Source: an uncultured Clostridia bacterium (GTDB lineage Bacteria; Bacillota; Clostridia; Oscillospirales; Acutalibacteraceae). From it: a DNA stretch of 50,103 bases. Below the pieces are notes generated by a model that saw nothing but the letters and a program-made list of their open reading frames with translations, did no database searches and was not told the DNA's origin. This document shows positions 23,258 to 32,371 of this stretch, in pieces (within the stretch, counting starts at the first letter, position 1; each line of letters begins with the position of its first letter). The stretch is taken from the NCBI GenBank assembly GCA_958436475.1, contig CAUBKG010000004.1, positions 1-50,103 on the forward strand, given 5' to 3'. A program made the translations under genes and the position numbers.

Positions 23258-23348
23258 ATGGCGGAGAAGGAGGGACTTGAACCCTCGCGCCGGTTACCCG
23301 ACCTACGCCCTTAGCAGGGGCGCCTCTTCACCAACTTGAGTACTTCTC
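23258..23348 (-). tRNA. tRNA-Ser (GCU anticodon)
   Basis: The minus strand reads GGAGAAGT at the 5' end and CTTCTCC-G-CCA at the 3' end, with the CCA encoded. The anticodon loop CTGCTAA gives GCU. There is a long variable arm (GGTCGGGTAACCGGC region) and a T-arm GGTTCAAGTCC. The 91-base length and long variable arm are typical of serine tRNAs. It reads AGC/AGU codons. Confidence 0.95.
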
Positions 23349-23383
23349 CATGGTGAATTGAAATTACCTCTATTGAAACGATG

Positions 23384-23471
23384 CTGGCGGAGAGAGTGGG
23401 ATTCGAACCCACGGCCCTTTTGGGGTCACTGGTTTTCAAGACCAGCTCCTTAAACCGCTCGGACATCTCTC
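23384..23471 (-). tRNA. tRNA-Ser (UGA anticodon)
   Basis: The minus strand reads GGAGAGATGTCCGAG at the 5' end and CTCTCC-G-CCA at the 3' end. The anticodon loop CTTGAAA gives UGA. A long variable arm (CCCCAAAAGGG) and the T-arm GGTTCGAATCC are present. It is the first gene of a two-tRNA transcript with tRNA-Ser(GCU), 35 bases apart. Confidence 0.96.
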
Positions 23472-23485
23472 CATAACGTGATATT

Positions 23486-23514
23486 TATGATACCAAACAC
23501 TCCCCGGAATGTCA
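23486..23514 (-). promoter_or_regulatory. Promoter of the tandem serine tRNA genes
   Basis: Minus-strand TTGACA (23509-23514), 17 bp and TATCAT (23486-23491), about 15 bases before the first tRNA. Confidence 0.85.
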
Positions 23515-23684
23515 AGACGGTTGCAGGCGGGAAACGCAAAAAGTTTTATGCGATGATGAAATAAGAACCATAGCCACTCTGCTTTCTGAAAATCGGAAAA
23601 TTTATTCCACCTTCTTCTATTATTGACTGCTGATTAAAAAAATCAACTTCCATTAATACTTTTTATTTATTCAATTTGTTGTAA

Positions 23685-23713
23685 TTGACAAATTATCTTT
23701 TATATTGTAATAT
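23685..23713 (+). promoter_or_regulatory. Promoter of the small secreted protein gene
   Basis: TTGACA (23685-23690), 17 bp and TAATAT (23708-23713), in a distinctly AT-rich stretch (about 23560-23757) unlike the rest of the window. Confidence 0.8.
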
Positions 23714-23757
23714 TTTAGTAACGTAATGGCCGGCAATGCATAAAAAGGAGGTAAAAA

Positions 23758-24177
23758 ATGAAACGTTTTCAGAAAGTTCTTTGTGTCCTCATGGCTCTGG
23801 CTCTGATGTCCATCATCCCGGCGGCTGCGTTTGCTGTGAACCCCAATACACAGTCTAAAACTTCGAGTGGCACAGACGGCTCTATGACCGTTACCTACAG
23901 CGTAAGGCTTACCATTTCCAACCCGAATGATAAGGCTACGGTCGGCATGTCTGTTACACCGACTACAACGCCAACATACAAATGCACCAAGCTGACGGTT
24001 ACTCCGAAATCGGGCAGTCCTCGTGATATGGCCAACATTTTGAACTCCACCGGCAAAAGCTCTGCCAGCACAACCATCGGTGTAGGGTACTATAACACCA
24101 CCGCTGCGGTTACGGCATATATGAGTGCATCTACCGTAGGAAGAGGAAGCTCTTCCTGCACTCTCACCGCTTCCTAA
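23758..24177 (+). CDS. Small secreted protein of unknown family
   Basis: The ATG follows a perfect AAGGAGGT. The 139-residue protein has a classical signal peptide (KRFQK, a hydrophobic core LCVLMALALMSIIP, and AAAFA before a likely cleavage near residue 26). The mature part, about 113 residues, is rich in Thr and Ser, nearly free of charge clusters, and has the alternating pattern of a beta-sandwich (MTVTYSVRLTIS, ATVGMSVTPTTT, TTIGVGYYNTTAAVTAYMS). Two cysteines are present (in YKC and SSC), perhaps forming a disulfide. No enzyme motif, LPXTG or lipobox is present. It lies upstream of a lipoprotein/ABC operon and may be its substrate or partner, which is inference. Confidence 0.8.
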   Translation: MKRFQKVLCVLMALALMSIIPAAAFAVNPNTQSKTSSGTDGSMTVTYSVRLTISNPNDKATVGMSVTPTTTPTYKCTKLTVTPKSGSPRDMANILNSTGKSSASTTIGVGYYNTTAAVTAYMSASTVGRGSSSCTLTAS

Positions 24178-24352
24178 GCTCTCATAACCCGCCGGCCATT
24201 ACCACGTTTTTGTGTTTACAATAAGTAGTGCGAATGGAAATTATTTTGAAATTATTCTGAAATGAAGACCGTTCTTTTCGCAGATTGTGTATATTATTGG
24301 TAAGACATAGTTGGTATTCTGTTTTCACGAATCAAGAAAGTGGTGTTGCCCT

Positions 24353-25345
24353 GTGCCCAGAAGATTCATTGCCCTTTTGCTGCTGATGTTATTGCTGTGT
24401 ACCGCCTGCTCCGGCGGAGGGGAAACCCCTCCGGATTTTTCCTGGAACACCACAGCGGCGGAGGCAACCACCGAAAATCAAAATCTTCCGGTTAATACAT
24501 ATGTAAATATTAATCTGCTGACGGAAGACAATATGCCGGTCAGCCGGAAAGTCCTCACCTATAACGGCGAACCCCTCACTCACCGGCTTCATCTGCAGGT
24601 TGACTCCGCAGCGGAAGCGGAGGTTACCGTTTTTATTCTCAACAACGGCGAGCTGCTCCCCTTCTCAGCCGAAGGAAAGGAAGGCACGGCACAGCAATAC
24701 ACGTTCCCTGTGAAAGCGGGAGAGCGTTTTGAACAGGTGCTGCCCATTACCTTCACCCCCTCCTGCGCTCCTCTGGGGGAATGCGCGGTCATTTCCTTCT
24801 GTGCCGTGGCCTCCATTTGCCGGGGGGCGGATTTCTGGGATACCTCCACCGCCGCATCTTTTGATAAGCTGATTACCGCCGGAAGCGCCTCCTGTGCCCT
24901 CCCGCCCTCGGGCAGGCAAAACGCACTGCCCGCCGCTGCGGAAACGGAGTTTACCCAAGCACACCTTATTGCGGCCATCGGCGCAAGCGGGGATCCCCAT
25001 TTCGGCAGGGTAAGCACAGGGGAAAGCCACGCCCTCCGTGTGCCCGGCGCGCCCTCTCTTTACTTAAAAGGGCAAACTGCCTGGCGCGTTCTGATGGCCG
25101 CGAACGGCAGCTTTCTCCCCGCGTTCGGCGGGCAGACCTTTTTGGATGTTCCCCTGTCTGAAGGGAAGGTTCTCGAATTCCAGCTCGATCCCGGGGCGTT
25201 CTCTCCCGGCTCCCTTTACCGGATGAACGGGATCTGTTTTGATCCCGCCTCGTATTCCATCGGCCCCGAATCCAGCTTTCCGGACGAGGAAAATTATATC
25301 GACCTATTCACCTTTTCCGATACCAAATATGTAACGGTGGAATAA
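24353..25345 (+). CDS. Lipoprotein of unknown function
   Basis: The best start is GTG at 24353, giving MPRRFIALLLLMLLLCTAC, a lipoprotein signal peptide with lipobox LCTAC (Cys19); upstream in-frame codons to 24311 would put extra residues before it. The ribosome site is weak (AAGAAAGTGG). The mature protein, about 310 residues, starts with a Thr/Glu-rich linker and continues as a beta-rich extracellular domain with no motif recognised; it has four or five further cysteines, which may form disulfides. It is the first gene of a five-gene operon with a second lipoprotein and a complete ABC transporter, 18 bases before the next gene. Confidence 0.75.
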   Translation: MPRRFIALLLLMLLLCTACSGGGETPPDFSWNTTAAEATTENQNLPVNTYVNINLLTEDNMPVSRKVLTYNGEPLTHRLHLQVDSAAEAEVTVFILNNGELLPFSAEGKEGTAQQYTFPVKAGERFEQVLPITFTPSCAPLGECAVISFCAVASICRGADFWDTSTAASFDKLITAGSASCALPPSGRQNALPAAAETEFTQAHLIAAIGASGDPHFGRVSTGESHALRVPGAPSLYLKGQTAWRVLMAANGSFLPAFGGQTFLDVPLSEGKVLEFQLDPGAFSPGSLYRMNGICFDPASYSIGPESSFPDEENYIDLFTFSDTKYVTVE

Positions 25346-25363
25346 GGAAAGGAGCGTTTTTTC

Positions 25364-26389
25364 ATGAAACATCCCTTAAAAGCCATTGCCCTTTTGCTTG
25401 CCCTTCTTTTGCCGCTGTGCGCTTGCTCGGGAGGCGGAGGCGGCGAGCAAAGGGAACGGCAGCCGTTTGAAAATGCAGAAGGGAATCTGTTAAATATATG
25501 CGGCGGTGAAGACGAATACAGTGTGCGGCTGGACTGGCGTTATCTTTACGACAAAAGCACCGGGAAAATCAGCCTGCTCTGCAAGCAGCCGGCCTGCACG
25601 CATTACGAGCCCTCCTGCCTTCTTCAAATGGCGCCCTCCTCGTTCCAGAATTACGGGGGCCGGCTGCTCTGCTGCGTTGGAAGGGAGGAAATTACCAGCC
25701 TCGGGAAGGACTATCGAAACAAAATCTATGAGCTGGACAGCCGCACCGGCACCCTGGAGGAATATCTGGACGTCGGCGCGGAAATCAGCAGCTTCCGCAT
25801 GCTCGAAAACGGCTCCGTGTTATATGTGGCGCAGGACGGCCTCTGGACCTATGAATCCGGGTCAGGGAGCCGCAAGCATATTTTTGACCGTCCGCTTCTT
25901 GGCGTTGAGCAAATGACTTTAGACGATACCTATGCATATGTTGCCACCAAGGAGCATTCCTTATACCGGGTGGATTATACCACCGGCGAATCGAAGCTTC
26001 TCACCGAAACCAAGGCTTCCCGCCCGCTCATCCATAACGATACCGTTTATTTTTTCAATATCGATTTGAATCAGGAGGACCGCTGGGAACTGTGGAGCGT
26101 TGGGAAAAACGGCGGGAATGAACGCATGGTGCTGGACGATGTGCTGAATTATAACATTTACGGGGATTATATTTACGCCTCAACCGCCAGCGTTCCGAGC
26201 GTCACCTCGGTGTACACGTTGGACGGCGCTAAGGTCCGGGATATCGGTACCGGGGATATCGTTCAGGTGATCGTTTCCACCGGTCTCAAAAAAATTCTGA
26301 TTTTTTCTCCCAACGACGGCACCTGCTCCATAGCCGAGCTAGACGGCTCCAATCCCACAAGCCTTTCCGTCCCGAAAATCTGGGGGTGA
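25364..26389 (+). CDS. Lipoprotein with predicted beta-propeller-like domain
   Basis: The ATG follows AAGGAAAGGAG. The 341-residue protein has a signal peptide and lipobox LCAC (Cys21), a Gly-rich linker, then a repeated pattern of short beta-strands with YLYD, KIYELD, GLWTYE, SLYRVD, YFFNID and ELWSVG blocks about 40 residues apart, which suggests a six- or seven-bladed propeller. The block LLCKQPACTHYEPSC near 70-85 is a cysteine motif common in Clostridial lipoproteins that accompany ABC-2 transporters. The gene's TGA overlaps the GTG of the ATPase gene, so translation is coupled. The ligand is unknown. Confidence 0.78.
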   Translation: MKHPLKAIALLLALLLPLCACSGGGGGEQRERQPFENAEGNLLNICGGEDEYSVRLDWRYLYDKSTGKISLLCKQPACTHYEPSCLLQMAPSSFQNYGGRLLCCVGREEITSLGKDYRNKIYELDSRTGTLEEYLDVGAEISSFRMLENGSVLYVAQDGLWTYESGSGSRKHIFDRPLLGVEQMTLDDTYAYVATKEHSLYRVDYTTGESKLLTETKASRPLIHNDTVYFFNIDLNQEDRWELWSVGKNGGNERMVLDDVLNYNIYGDYIYASTASVPSVTSVYTLDGAKVRDIGTGDIVQVIVSTGLKKILIFSPNDGTCSIAELDGSNPTSLSVPKIWG

Positions 26390-27270
26390 CCGCGTTGGAA
26401 CTTACCATGGATAACGTAACCAGGAAATACGGCTCTCTTGTAGCTCTTGACGGATTCTGCGCGGCCTTGGGCCCCGGGGTTTACGGCCTGCTCGGCCCGA
26501 ACGGCGCGGGGAAATCCACCCTGATGAATATGATTGCCGGCGTGCTCCGGCCAACCGAAGGCAGCATTCTCCTGGATGGGCAAGATATCTTCCGCCTTTC
26601 GGAAGGCTACTTTCGCCAGTTTGGTTTTCTGCCGCAGGTGAGCGGCTATTATAAAAACTTCACCGCACAGGATTTTCTGCGGTATATTGCGGTGCTGAAA
26701 GGCTTTCGGGAAAAAGCCGCCATGGACCGGCGGATCGGGGAACTCCTGGAAATGGTGAACCTGCAGGACTGCGCCGCGCGGAAAATAGGCGGCTTTTCCG
26801 GCGGCATGAAGCAGCGGCTCGGGATTGCACAAGCCCTGCTGAACGACCCCGCTATTCTGGTTTTGGATGAACCCACCGCCGGGCTGGACCCGAAGGAACG
26901 CATCCGCCTGCGCAACCTGATTTCCTCCTTTTCCAAAAACAAAATCGTCATTCTCGCCACACATATCGTATCCGATGTGGAAAGCATCGCCGATGAAATC
27001 ATTTTCCTTCGGAAAGGCAGGAAAATCAGCCAAGCCTCCCTAGAAGAAAGCCTGCAGGCGGCAAAGGGCAGGGTTTGGAGCATCACGGGCAACGACGCCC
27101 TGCAAAACCGCATCCTGTCTGAATACAAGGTGGTAAATATCCACAAGGCGGAAGGCGGTACAAAAATCCGTTTTCTGGCGGAACACCCTCCCGAAGGCGC
27201 CGCCCCGGAGGAGGCCGCGCTCGAAGACGTGTATCTGCACTATTTTGACGAGGTGGTGCAGGATGCTTAG
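26386..27270 (+). CDS. ABC transporter ATP-binding protein (ABC-2/NatA type)
   Basis: The 294-residue ATPase has Walker A GPNGAGKST near 38-46, signature SGGMKQRLG near 140, Walker B LVLDEPTAGLDP and switch histidine ATHI. A C-terminal tail of about 80 residues after the ATPase core resembles the regulatory tails of NatA/BcrA-type exporters. The start is GTG at 26386, overlapping the previous stop, or TTG at 26395, which is better spaced from GGGGG. It forms the motor for the two permeases that follow. Such exporters with two unequal permeases often act in peptide immunity or Na+/drug export. Confidence 0.88.
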   Translation: MTALELTMDNVTRKYGSLVALDGFCAALGPGVYGLLGPNGAGKSTLMNMIAGVLRPTEGSILLDGQDIFRLSEGYFRQFGFLPQVSGYYKNFTAQDFLRYIAVLKGFREKAAMDRRIGELLEMVNLQDCAARKIGGFSGGMKQRLGIAQALLNDPAILVLDEPTAGLDPKERIRLRNLISSFSKNKIVILATHIVSDVESIADEIIFLRKGRKISQASLEESLQAAKGRVWSITGNDALQNRILSEYKVVNIHKAEGGTKIRFLAEHPPEGAAPEEAALEDVYLHYFDEVVQDA

Positions 27271-28513
27271 GCTGACATGGTATGAAATCAAAAAGCTCCT
27301 CGGAAAAAAATGGCTTTGGATTTTGCTTGCAGCTGTGATTCTTCTCCAAAATCAAACCGTTCTCGTTGCTGCGGTGCGGTATCCGGAGAATCTGCGGTAC
27401 CAGCAGAATGTGCTTCGCAATTATTCGGAGTTCGGCGGGGCGCTGACCGAGCAAAAATATAACCGGATTTTAACCGAATACGCCGCCGCGGAAACGGAAT
27501 ATCAGGAAGACATCTCCAAAGCCCTGGCCTCCCCCGGAAGGTTCATGCAGACCCGCGCGGAGGATTATACCTTCCTGCTTTCCTTGAAAGGCCAAGCGGA
27601 ATACATTCTGAAGTCCGCAGAAGAATCCCGCATGGTAGTGGAGCAGGCCCGCCTGAACGAGGCTTTGTTTTCCGAATCGGGAAACGCTTATAAGGCCAGC
27701 CAAAACAGGCTCATCGCAAATACCTATCCCACCGGCCTCACGCTCGACCTCCTCCCGGGAGGCGGCGGCCTGCTGCGCTTGGGCGTGGATATGAACCTTC
27801 TGATCATTCTGCTGGTTTTCTTTCTCTATCCCGTTTTTTCCGGCGAGCACGAAAACCGGATGTACCCCATTCTGTTTTCCACCGTACGCGGACGGCGGCG
27901 TGTGGTCTTTTCCAAGGCGGCCGCCTCGGTTTGTATCGCCGCGGGCCTGTATCTCTTGGCCGCCCTTTCCCGCTGTGCGTTTGAAGCTCCCTTCGGCGGC
28001 TTTCATTGCTTCGGCGCCCCTCTGCAAAGCCTGCAGGCTTTTGCCCACTGTCCCTTCCCTCTTACCATCGGCGGATATTTTTTGGTACAGTGCGCCCTGC
28101 AGTGTTTTGGATTCCTAGTGTTCGCGCTTCTCTGCGCCCTTCTTTCCTCCCTGTTCCGGCAAAATTATTTCAGCCTCGCGCTGTCTCTTCTGCTGGGGCT
28201 TGGAATCTATGGCGTCTACTCCTCTTTGATGAATTCCGCCTTTACCTTCCACATCTCTTATCCCGAGGAGCAGTTCCGCAGCTTCTTTACCTTTGTGCGC
28301 CGCTGGCTCTTTTTCGGCCTGTTCGAACCAAAGGTTTACTTTACCGGATTCCTGGATACGCGAATCGGATCTTTCTCCGTTTTCGCCGTGCTGACGGCGG
28401 TTGTTTCGTCGCTTCTCCTCGCCGCCGGCCTGCTCGCCCTCACATATTGGGTTTATACCCGTCAATTCCAGGTTTCCCTGCGTTTTCATCTAAAAAAAGG
28501 CGGGGTGAAATAA
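27263..28513 (+). CDS. ABC-2-type permease subunit 1
   Basis: The ATG at 27263 overlaps the end of the ATPase gene by eight bases. The 416-residue protein has one N-terminal membrane helix (about 17-38), a long outward segment of helical charged character (about 40-165), then a block of five or six helices between about 170 and 400 and a short basic C-terminus. This is the typical layout of Clostridial ABC-2 permeases that pair with NatA-like ATPases. The family is firm, the substrate unknown. Confidence 0.82.
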   Translation: MLRLTWYEIKKLLGKKWLWILLAAVILLQNQTVLVAAVRYPENLRYQQNVLRNYSEFGGALTEQKYNRILTEYAAAETEYQEDISKALASPGRFMQTRAEDYTFLLSLKGQAEYILKSAEESRMVVEQARLNEALFSESGNAYKASQNRLIANTYPTGLTLDLLPGGGGLLRLGVDMNLLIILLVFFLYPVFSGEHENRMYPILFSTVRGRRRVVFSKAAASVCIAAGLYLLAALSRCAFEAPFGGFHCFGAPLQSLQAFAHCPFPLTIGGYFLVQCALQCFGFLVFALLCALLSSLFRQNYFSLALSLLLGLGIYGVYSSLMNSAFTFHISYPEEQFRSFFTFVRRWLFFGLFEPKVYFTGFLDTRIGSFSVFAVLTAVVSSLLLAAGLLALTYWVYTRQFQVSLRFHLKKGGVK

Positions 28514-29590
28514 ATGCTGTTTCGGTATGAAGCAAAAAAATTTGCCGGCCCCCTGTTCGTTGTTTTGCTGGCCCTCGCCGTTTTGCTGCAAGCGGGGACG
28601 GCCTTAAATGCCGGCCGGTTCGACTTTACGCCCCGCGGCGGCTATTACCTCGAATACATGGAAACCCTTCGCGGCGAACTGACGCCTGAAAAGGAACAAT
28701 TTCTCAGAGATGAACGCGAGCGCATCACTCCCGTGCTGGAAATCCAGGCGGAGATGGAAGAAAAGTATTTGAACGGCCAGCTTTCGAAGGAGGAATACGA
28801 GCAATATATCGACCGTCTTACCTACGCTCAGATGCATCAGCAGGACTTTGAACGGATTTATGGGGAGTATGAATACATCCTCTCCTGCAGGGAAGCAAGC
28901 CCCCCGGTTCCCGCTGAATTTGTGGACCGCTATTACTGGGACTATCTCTTTTCACCGGACAGCGTCGATTTTGTGCTGATCGCTCTTTTGGTCTTTTTCA
29001 TTCCCCGGATTATCCAGCGGGAAACCGCTTCCAACATGCTGCCCATTATCGACTCGTCTCTCAACGGCCGCATGAAAACGATCCGGGCAAAAATGCTGTT
29101 GGCGGTATGCGTCTCCGTGCTGGCCGCCCTTCTGCTGAACGGCGCTGAGCTTCTGGTATATGCGTGCCGCTTTGGACTGGATCATCCCGCCGCTCCCCTG
29201 CAAAGCCTTCCGCTGTTTGAATCCTGCCTTCTCCCCCTTTCTCTCGGGCAGTACGCGGCGGCTGTGTTCCTCTGGCGCATGCTGGCCGCCGGCATTACCG
29301 GGGCGCTTATCTTTCTGCTTGCGTGCCTGTGCAAACGCGATATGGCCGCTGTTTTAGCATCTCTCGGGCTCTTCATCATTCCGTTGGCGCTCCGGCAGCT
29401 CGTTCCCGAATTTTACGCGGTTTCCATCAATGCTCTAACCCGTGTGCATCCCTTTCTTCTTCTGTTTAGCAGGCTGTTTTCTTCTCTCATTGCACAGACG
29501 GCTTGTATTTTCCTTTTCGGCCTGTGCTATCTGCTGATTGCAGTTCTCCTTTACCGGATCGTGAAAAGAAAAACGCAGCGGCGCGCATAA
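28514..29590 (+). CDS. ABC-2-type permease subunit 2
   Basis: The ATG directly follows the stop of the previous permease gene. The 358-residue protein again has an N-terminal helix (about 13-31), an outward helical segment rich in Glu, Lys and Gln (about 35-150), then five or six helices and a basic tail. With the preceding subunit it should form the membrane half of the exporter. A strong bidirectional terminator follows 17 bases after the stop, closing the operon. Confidence 0.82.
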   Translation: MLFRYEAKKFAGPLFVVLLALAVLLQAGTALNAGRFDFTPRGGYYLEYMETLRGELTPEKEQFLRDERERITPVLEIQAEMEEKYLNGQLSKEEYEQYIDRLTYAQMHQQDFERIYGEYEYILSCREASPPVPAEFVDRYYWDYLFSPDSVDFVLIALLVFFIPRIIQRETASNMLPIIDSSLNGRMKTIRAKMLLAVCVSVLAALLLNGAELLVYACRFGLDHPAAPLQSLPLFESCLLPLSLGQYAAAVFLWRMLAAGITGALIFLLACLCKRDMAAVLASLGLFIIPLALRQLVPEFYAVSINALTRVHPFLLLFSRLFSSLIAQTACIFLFGLCYLLIAVLLYRIVKRKTQRRA

Positions 29591-29607
29591 CTGGCCGCAT
29601 TGCGCGC

Positions 29608-29654
29608 AAAAAGCCCCCGCCTGCCGGAAATATATCGGCAGGCGGGGGCTTTTT
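29608..29654. terminator. Bidirectional terminator between two ABC transporter operons
   Basis: A perfect 19-bp stem (29608-29626 with 29636-29654) with A5 and T5 ends lies between convergent genes. Confidence 0.93.
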
Positions 29655-29664
29655 CGCCGTCTGG

Positions 29665-32371
29665 TCAAATATTTTCTTCCTTCAGGCTGTCTATAATATT
29701 TTGTTTCTTGATTTTAGAGCTCGAATAGAGCATGGTGACGCCCACCACCAGGAACACGCCCACAGCGGTGATGAGAAACGCTTTCCAAGGGAAAATGCTC
29801 CAGAAGGGCATCACGAAGCTTCTCCCCGCGAGCCGGTAAAAAAGCCAGGTTACAAGCAGGCTCAGCGGCAGGCCGTAAGCCAGGGCCTTGAGGCCATAGA
29901 ACACGCTTTCATAATTGATCATCCGGCCGAAGCCCCTGGGGGTCATGCCAACGGACTTGAGCATGGCAAACTCGCGTCTGCGCAGGGTGACGCTGGTGGA
30001 AATGGTGTTGAAAATGTTGGCTACGCAGATTGCCGTAATCAATACGATGAAGCCATACACAAACACGAGAATCAGGAAATTGAGCTGCTCCTCCTTCTGC
30101 CGGTTGGAAACGGTGTTGACGATTGTGGAACGCTCGAAAGAGGTGGGGTCTGCTTCTTTGATTTCCGCAATGGCCTTTTCCACCGCATCGGGCGTATCGG
30201 TGCGCAAGTAGATGCCCGCCGATTCATGCGGCCGCTCTTCTTCGCCCCACTGGGAAAGGTAAGCACGGAACATTTCCTCCGAAGCCACTACCGTGATCTG
30301 GTCGGCGGTGTAGAAGGTGCTGAGCCCCATGGCCTCTCCGTTCGACCAGCCCGCCACTTCAATTTCCGCCGGAGTCCCCCAAGCCGTTGATGCGGAAGCA
30401 AGGGTTCCGCCCTTTGGAAAGCCCGGAAGCACCTCGGTTTCCTGAAAGCTGCCGTCCGCCTGGAACCGCGTGTTCTTTACCGCGATCCCCCACGGCCTAT
30501 CCGAGGAATCATCTTTGGATACGCCCGCATTTTTCGCGAATTCGGCAAAGGAAGCGTCGTCCATCGAGATCAGCCTGAGGTTATAAACCACCGTCCCTTC
30601 AGGCACGGCGTCCGCCCGATACTCGCTGCTGAGGTCCGACTGCTCCTTCGCATAATCGTTCGCATAGGCTTCCGGCACAAACACCTCCGTGTTGATCCTT
30701 CTCTGCTGAGAAGCCTCCTGCACGCCCGAAAGCTGCAAAATGCTCTTCATGGCCTTTTCCTGCGCGGCGTTTTCAATTTCGGAAGAAGAGAACGAAACGG
30801 AAATATCATAATCCACCGTCTCCCGATCCATCATCCTCGCGGAATACTCCGAAACGGAGGTAAACGCCGAAACGGATAAGAACAACAGGATGCTGATAAC
30901 CAGGGAAACGATCGTGGAACGGTAGCGCCTGCGGTTGCGCTTCAGGTTTTTGAGCGCGAGCTCCGCTTCGAACCCGAAAATACGGCGCGTGAGGCGGGAG
31001 GTGCGCACGGTTTTGCCCTTGAGCTTTACATCCTGCGTTTGGCGGATGGCTTCTATCGGGGTGACACGGGAAGCCCTGCGCGCGGGAATCCAGAGGGAAA
31101 GCGCAATGGTCAGGATGGAAAGGAGAACCGCGGCAAGCACGCCAAGGGGGGATACCACGGTCCGGAAGGCGAGCTGGTCGGCCGCTTCGCGGCTGAGAAG
31201 CCCCTGGAAGATGGGATTGACGGCCGCAAAGGTGACGGCAATGCCGCCGATGCCGGCCAGAATGCCCACCGGGATGCTGATGAGCCCGATTACTGTGCCT
31301 TCAAAAAATACCGAGCTGCGCTTCTGGCGGCGCGTGGCCCCCACGCTTGCGAGCATCCCGAGGTGGCGGCTGCGCTCCGAGATGGAAATGCTGAAGGCGT
31401 TGTAAATCAGCGAAACGGAGCCCAGCACGATGATGGCCAGCACCAGCCCGCATAGGGTATAAAGCACCTGGAAGAACTGATTTCCATCCTCGTCCGCGCC
31501 GAAGTAATAGCACAGCAGGTTTTCATGGAAGGAAACGGTATAATAAACCGTCCGACGTCCGCTGGTCTCATTGCCGTTTGCATCATATTCGGGCACGGAT
31601 TCCCCCGGCATCCCCATCTTTTCGGCCAGCTCGTACGCGTGCGCGCAGGCCGCTGCCGGGATTCTTCAGTTCCACCCAAACGCTGACCGGTGCGGTTCCG
31701 AGATTATTTTCCCCGAGGAGGGATATGGCGGTATAGCCGGGCGACCAGTTTTTTTCAAAGCCGGGCCGCGCCATGATGCCCACCACACGGTAGGTCCTCG
31801 TGCCCTCCGGCACGAATGTTTCCTCCTCGGTGAAGGGATTGTTCTGATCGAGCTCATAGGAATCGCCCGCCCCGCTTTCATCCGCTGCGACGCGTTTCCC
31901 CATTTGGAGGGTTACGGTGTCTCCCGTTTTCCATTTGACGCCGCCGTTTTCCTCCAGATGCGCGGGCAGCACGATCTCATCCTCGTTTTGGGGCAGGCGG
32001 CCTTCCTTCAGATAGATGGGGAAGCTTTGGAGGCCCCGCTCATCGTATTCCCGGATAAAGAGATAGGGCTTATATTCGTTTTTACCGTCCGGCAAAGAGG
32101 CATAACCGATATCGCGGCTGAGCGCGGCGGATTTGGTTTCACGATCATCTTTTATCACCTGCACGTTGGCGGGCGAAACACCCTCATACCGCACATGCCA
32201 GTTGCCGCTGTCCAGGACTTCCCCCCGGATGAGCATATCCAAAAGGGAGGTGCCGAAGGTGGCGACCGCCGTGATCATCGCCACGGAAATCACCACGCCG
32301 ACGATAGTGACCAGCGTGCGCTTTTTATTGAGCTTCAAATGCCGGAGCGTAAGCTTTTGCAGTACGTTCAT
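29665..32371 (-). pseudogene. FtsX/MacB-type ABC permease, interrupted by a one-base frameshift
   Basis: The 5' part (ATG at 32371) reads MNVLQKLTLRHLKLNKK, one membrane helix and a large outward domain up to VSVWVELKNPGSG, then passes into a nonsense frame. The 3' part, in another frame, reads CAHAYELAEKMGMP and continues through three helices, a second outward domain and three more helices to the TGA at 29665. The two parts join without loss if one C (plus-strand G near 31648) is removed, giving about 901 residues with two FtsX domains. Such permeases work with MacB/LolD-like ATPases to move or shed peptides and lipids, often under a two-component system, as here. It may be a true mutation or a sequencing error. 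Confidence 0.85.

Noticed and set aside
23258..23471. Possible integration site at the tRNA-Ser pair
   Set aside because: Both tRNAs are complete, and no integrase gene or repeated tRNA 3' end was found in the window.
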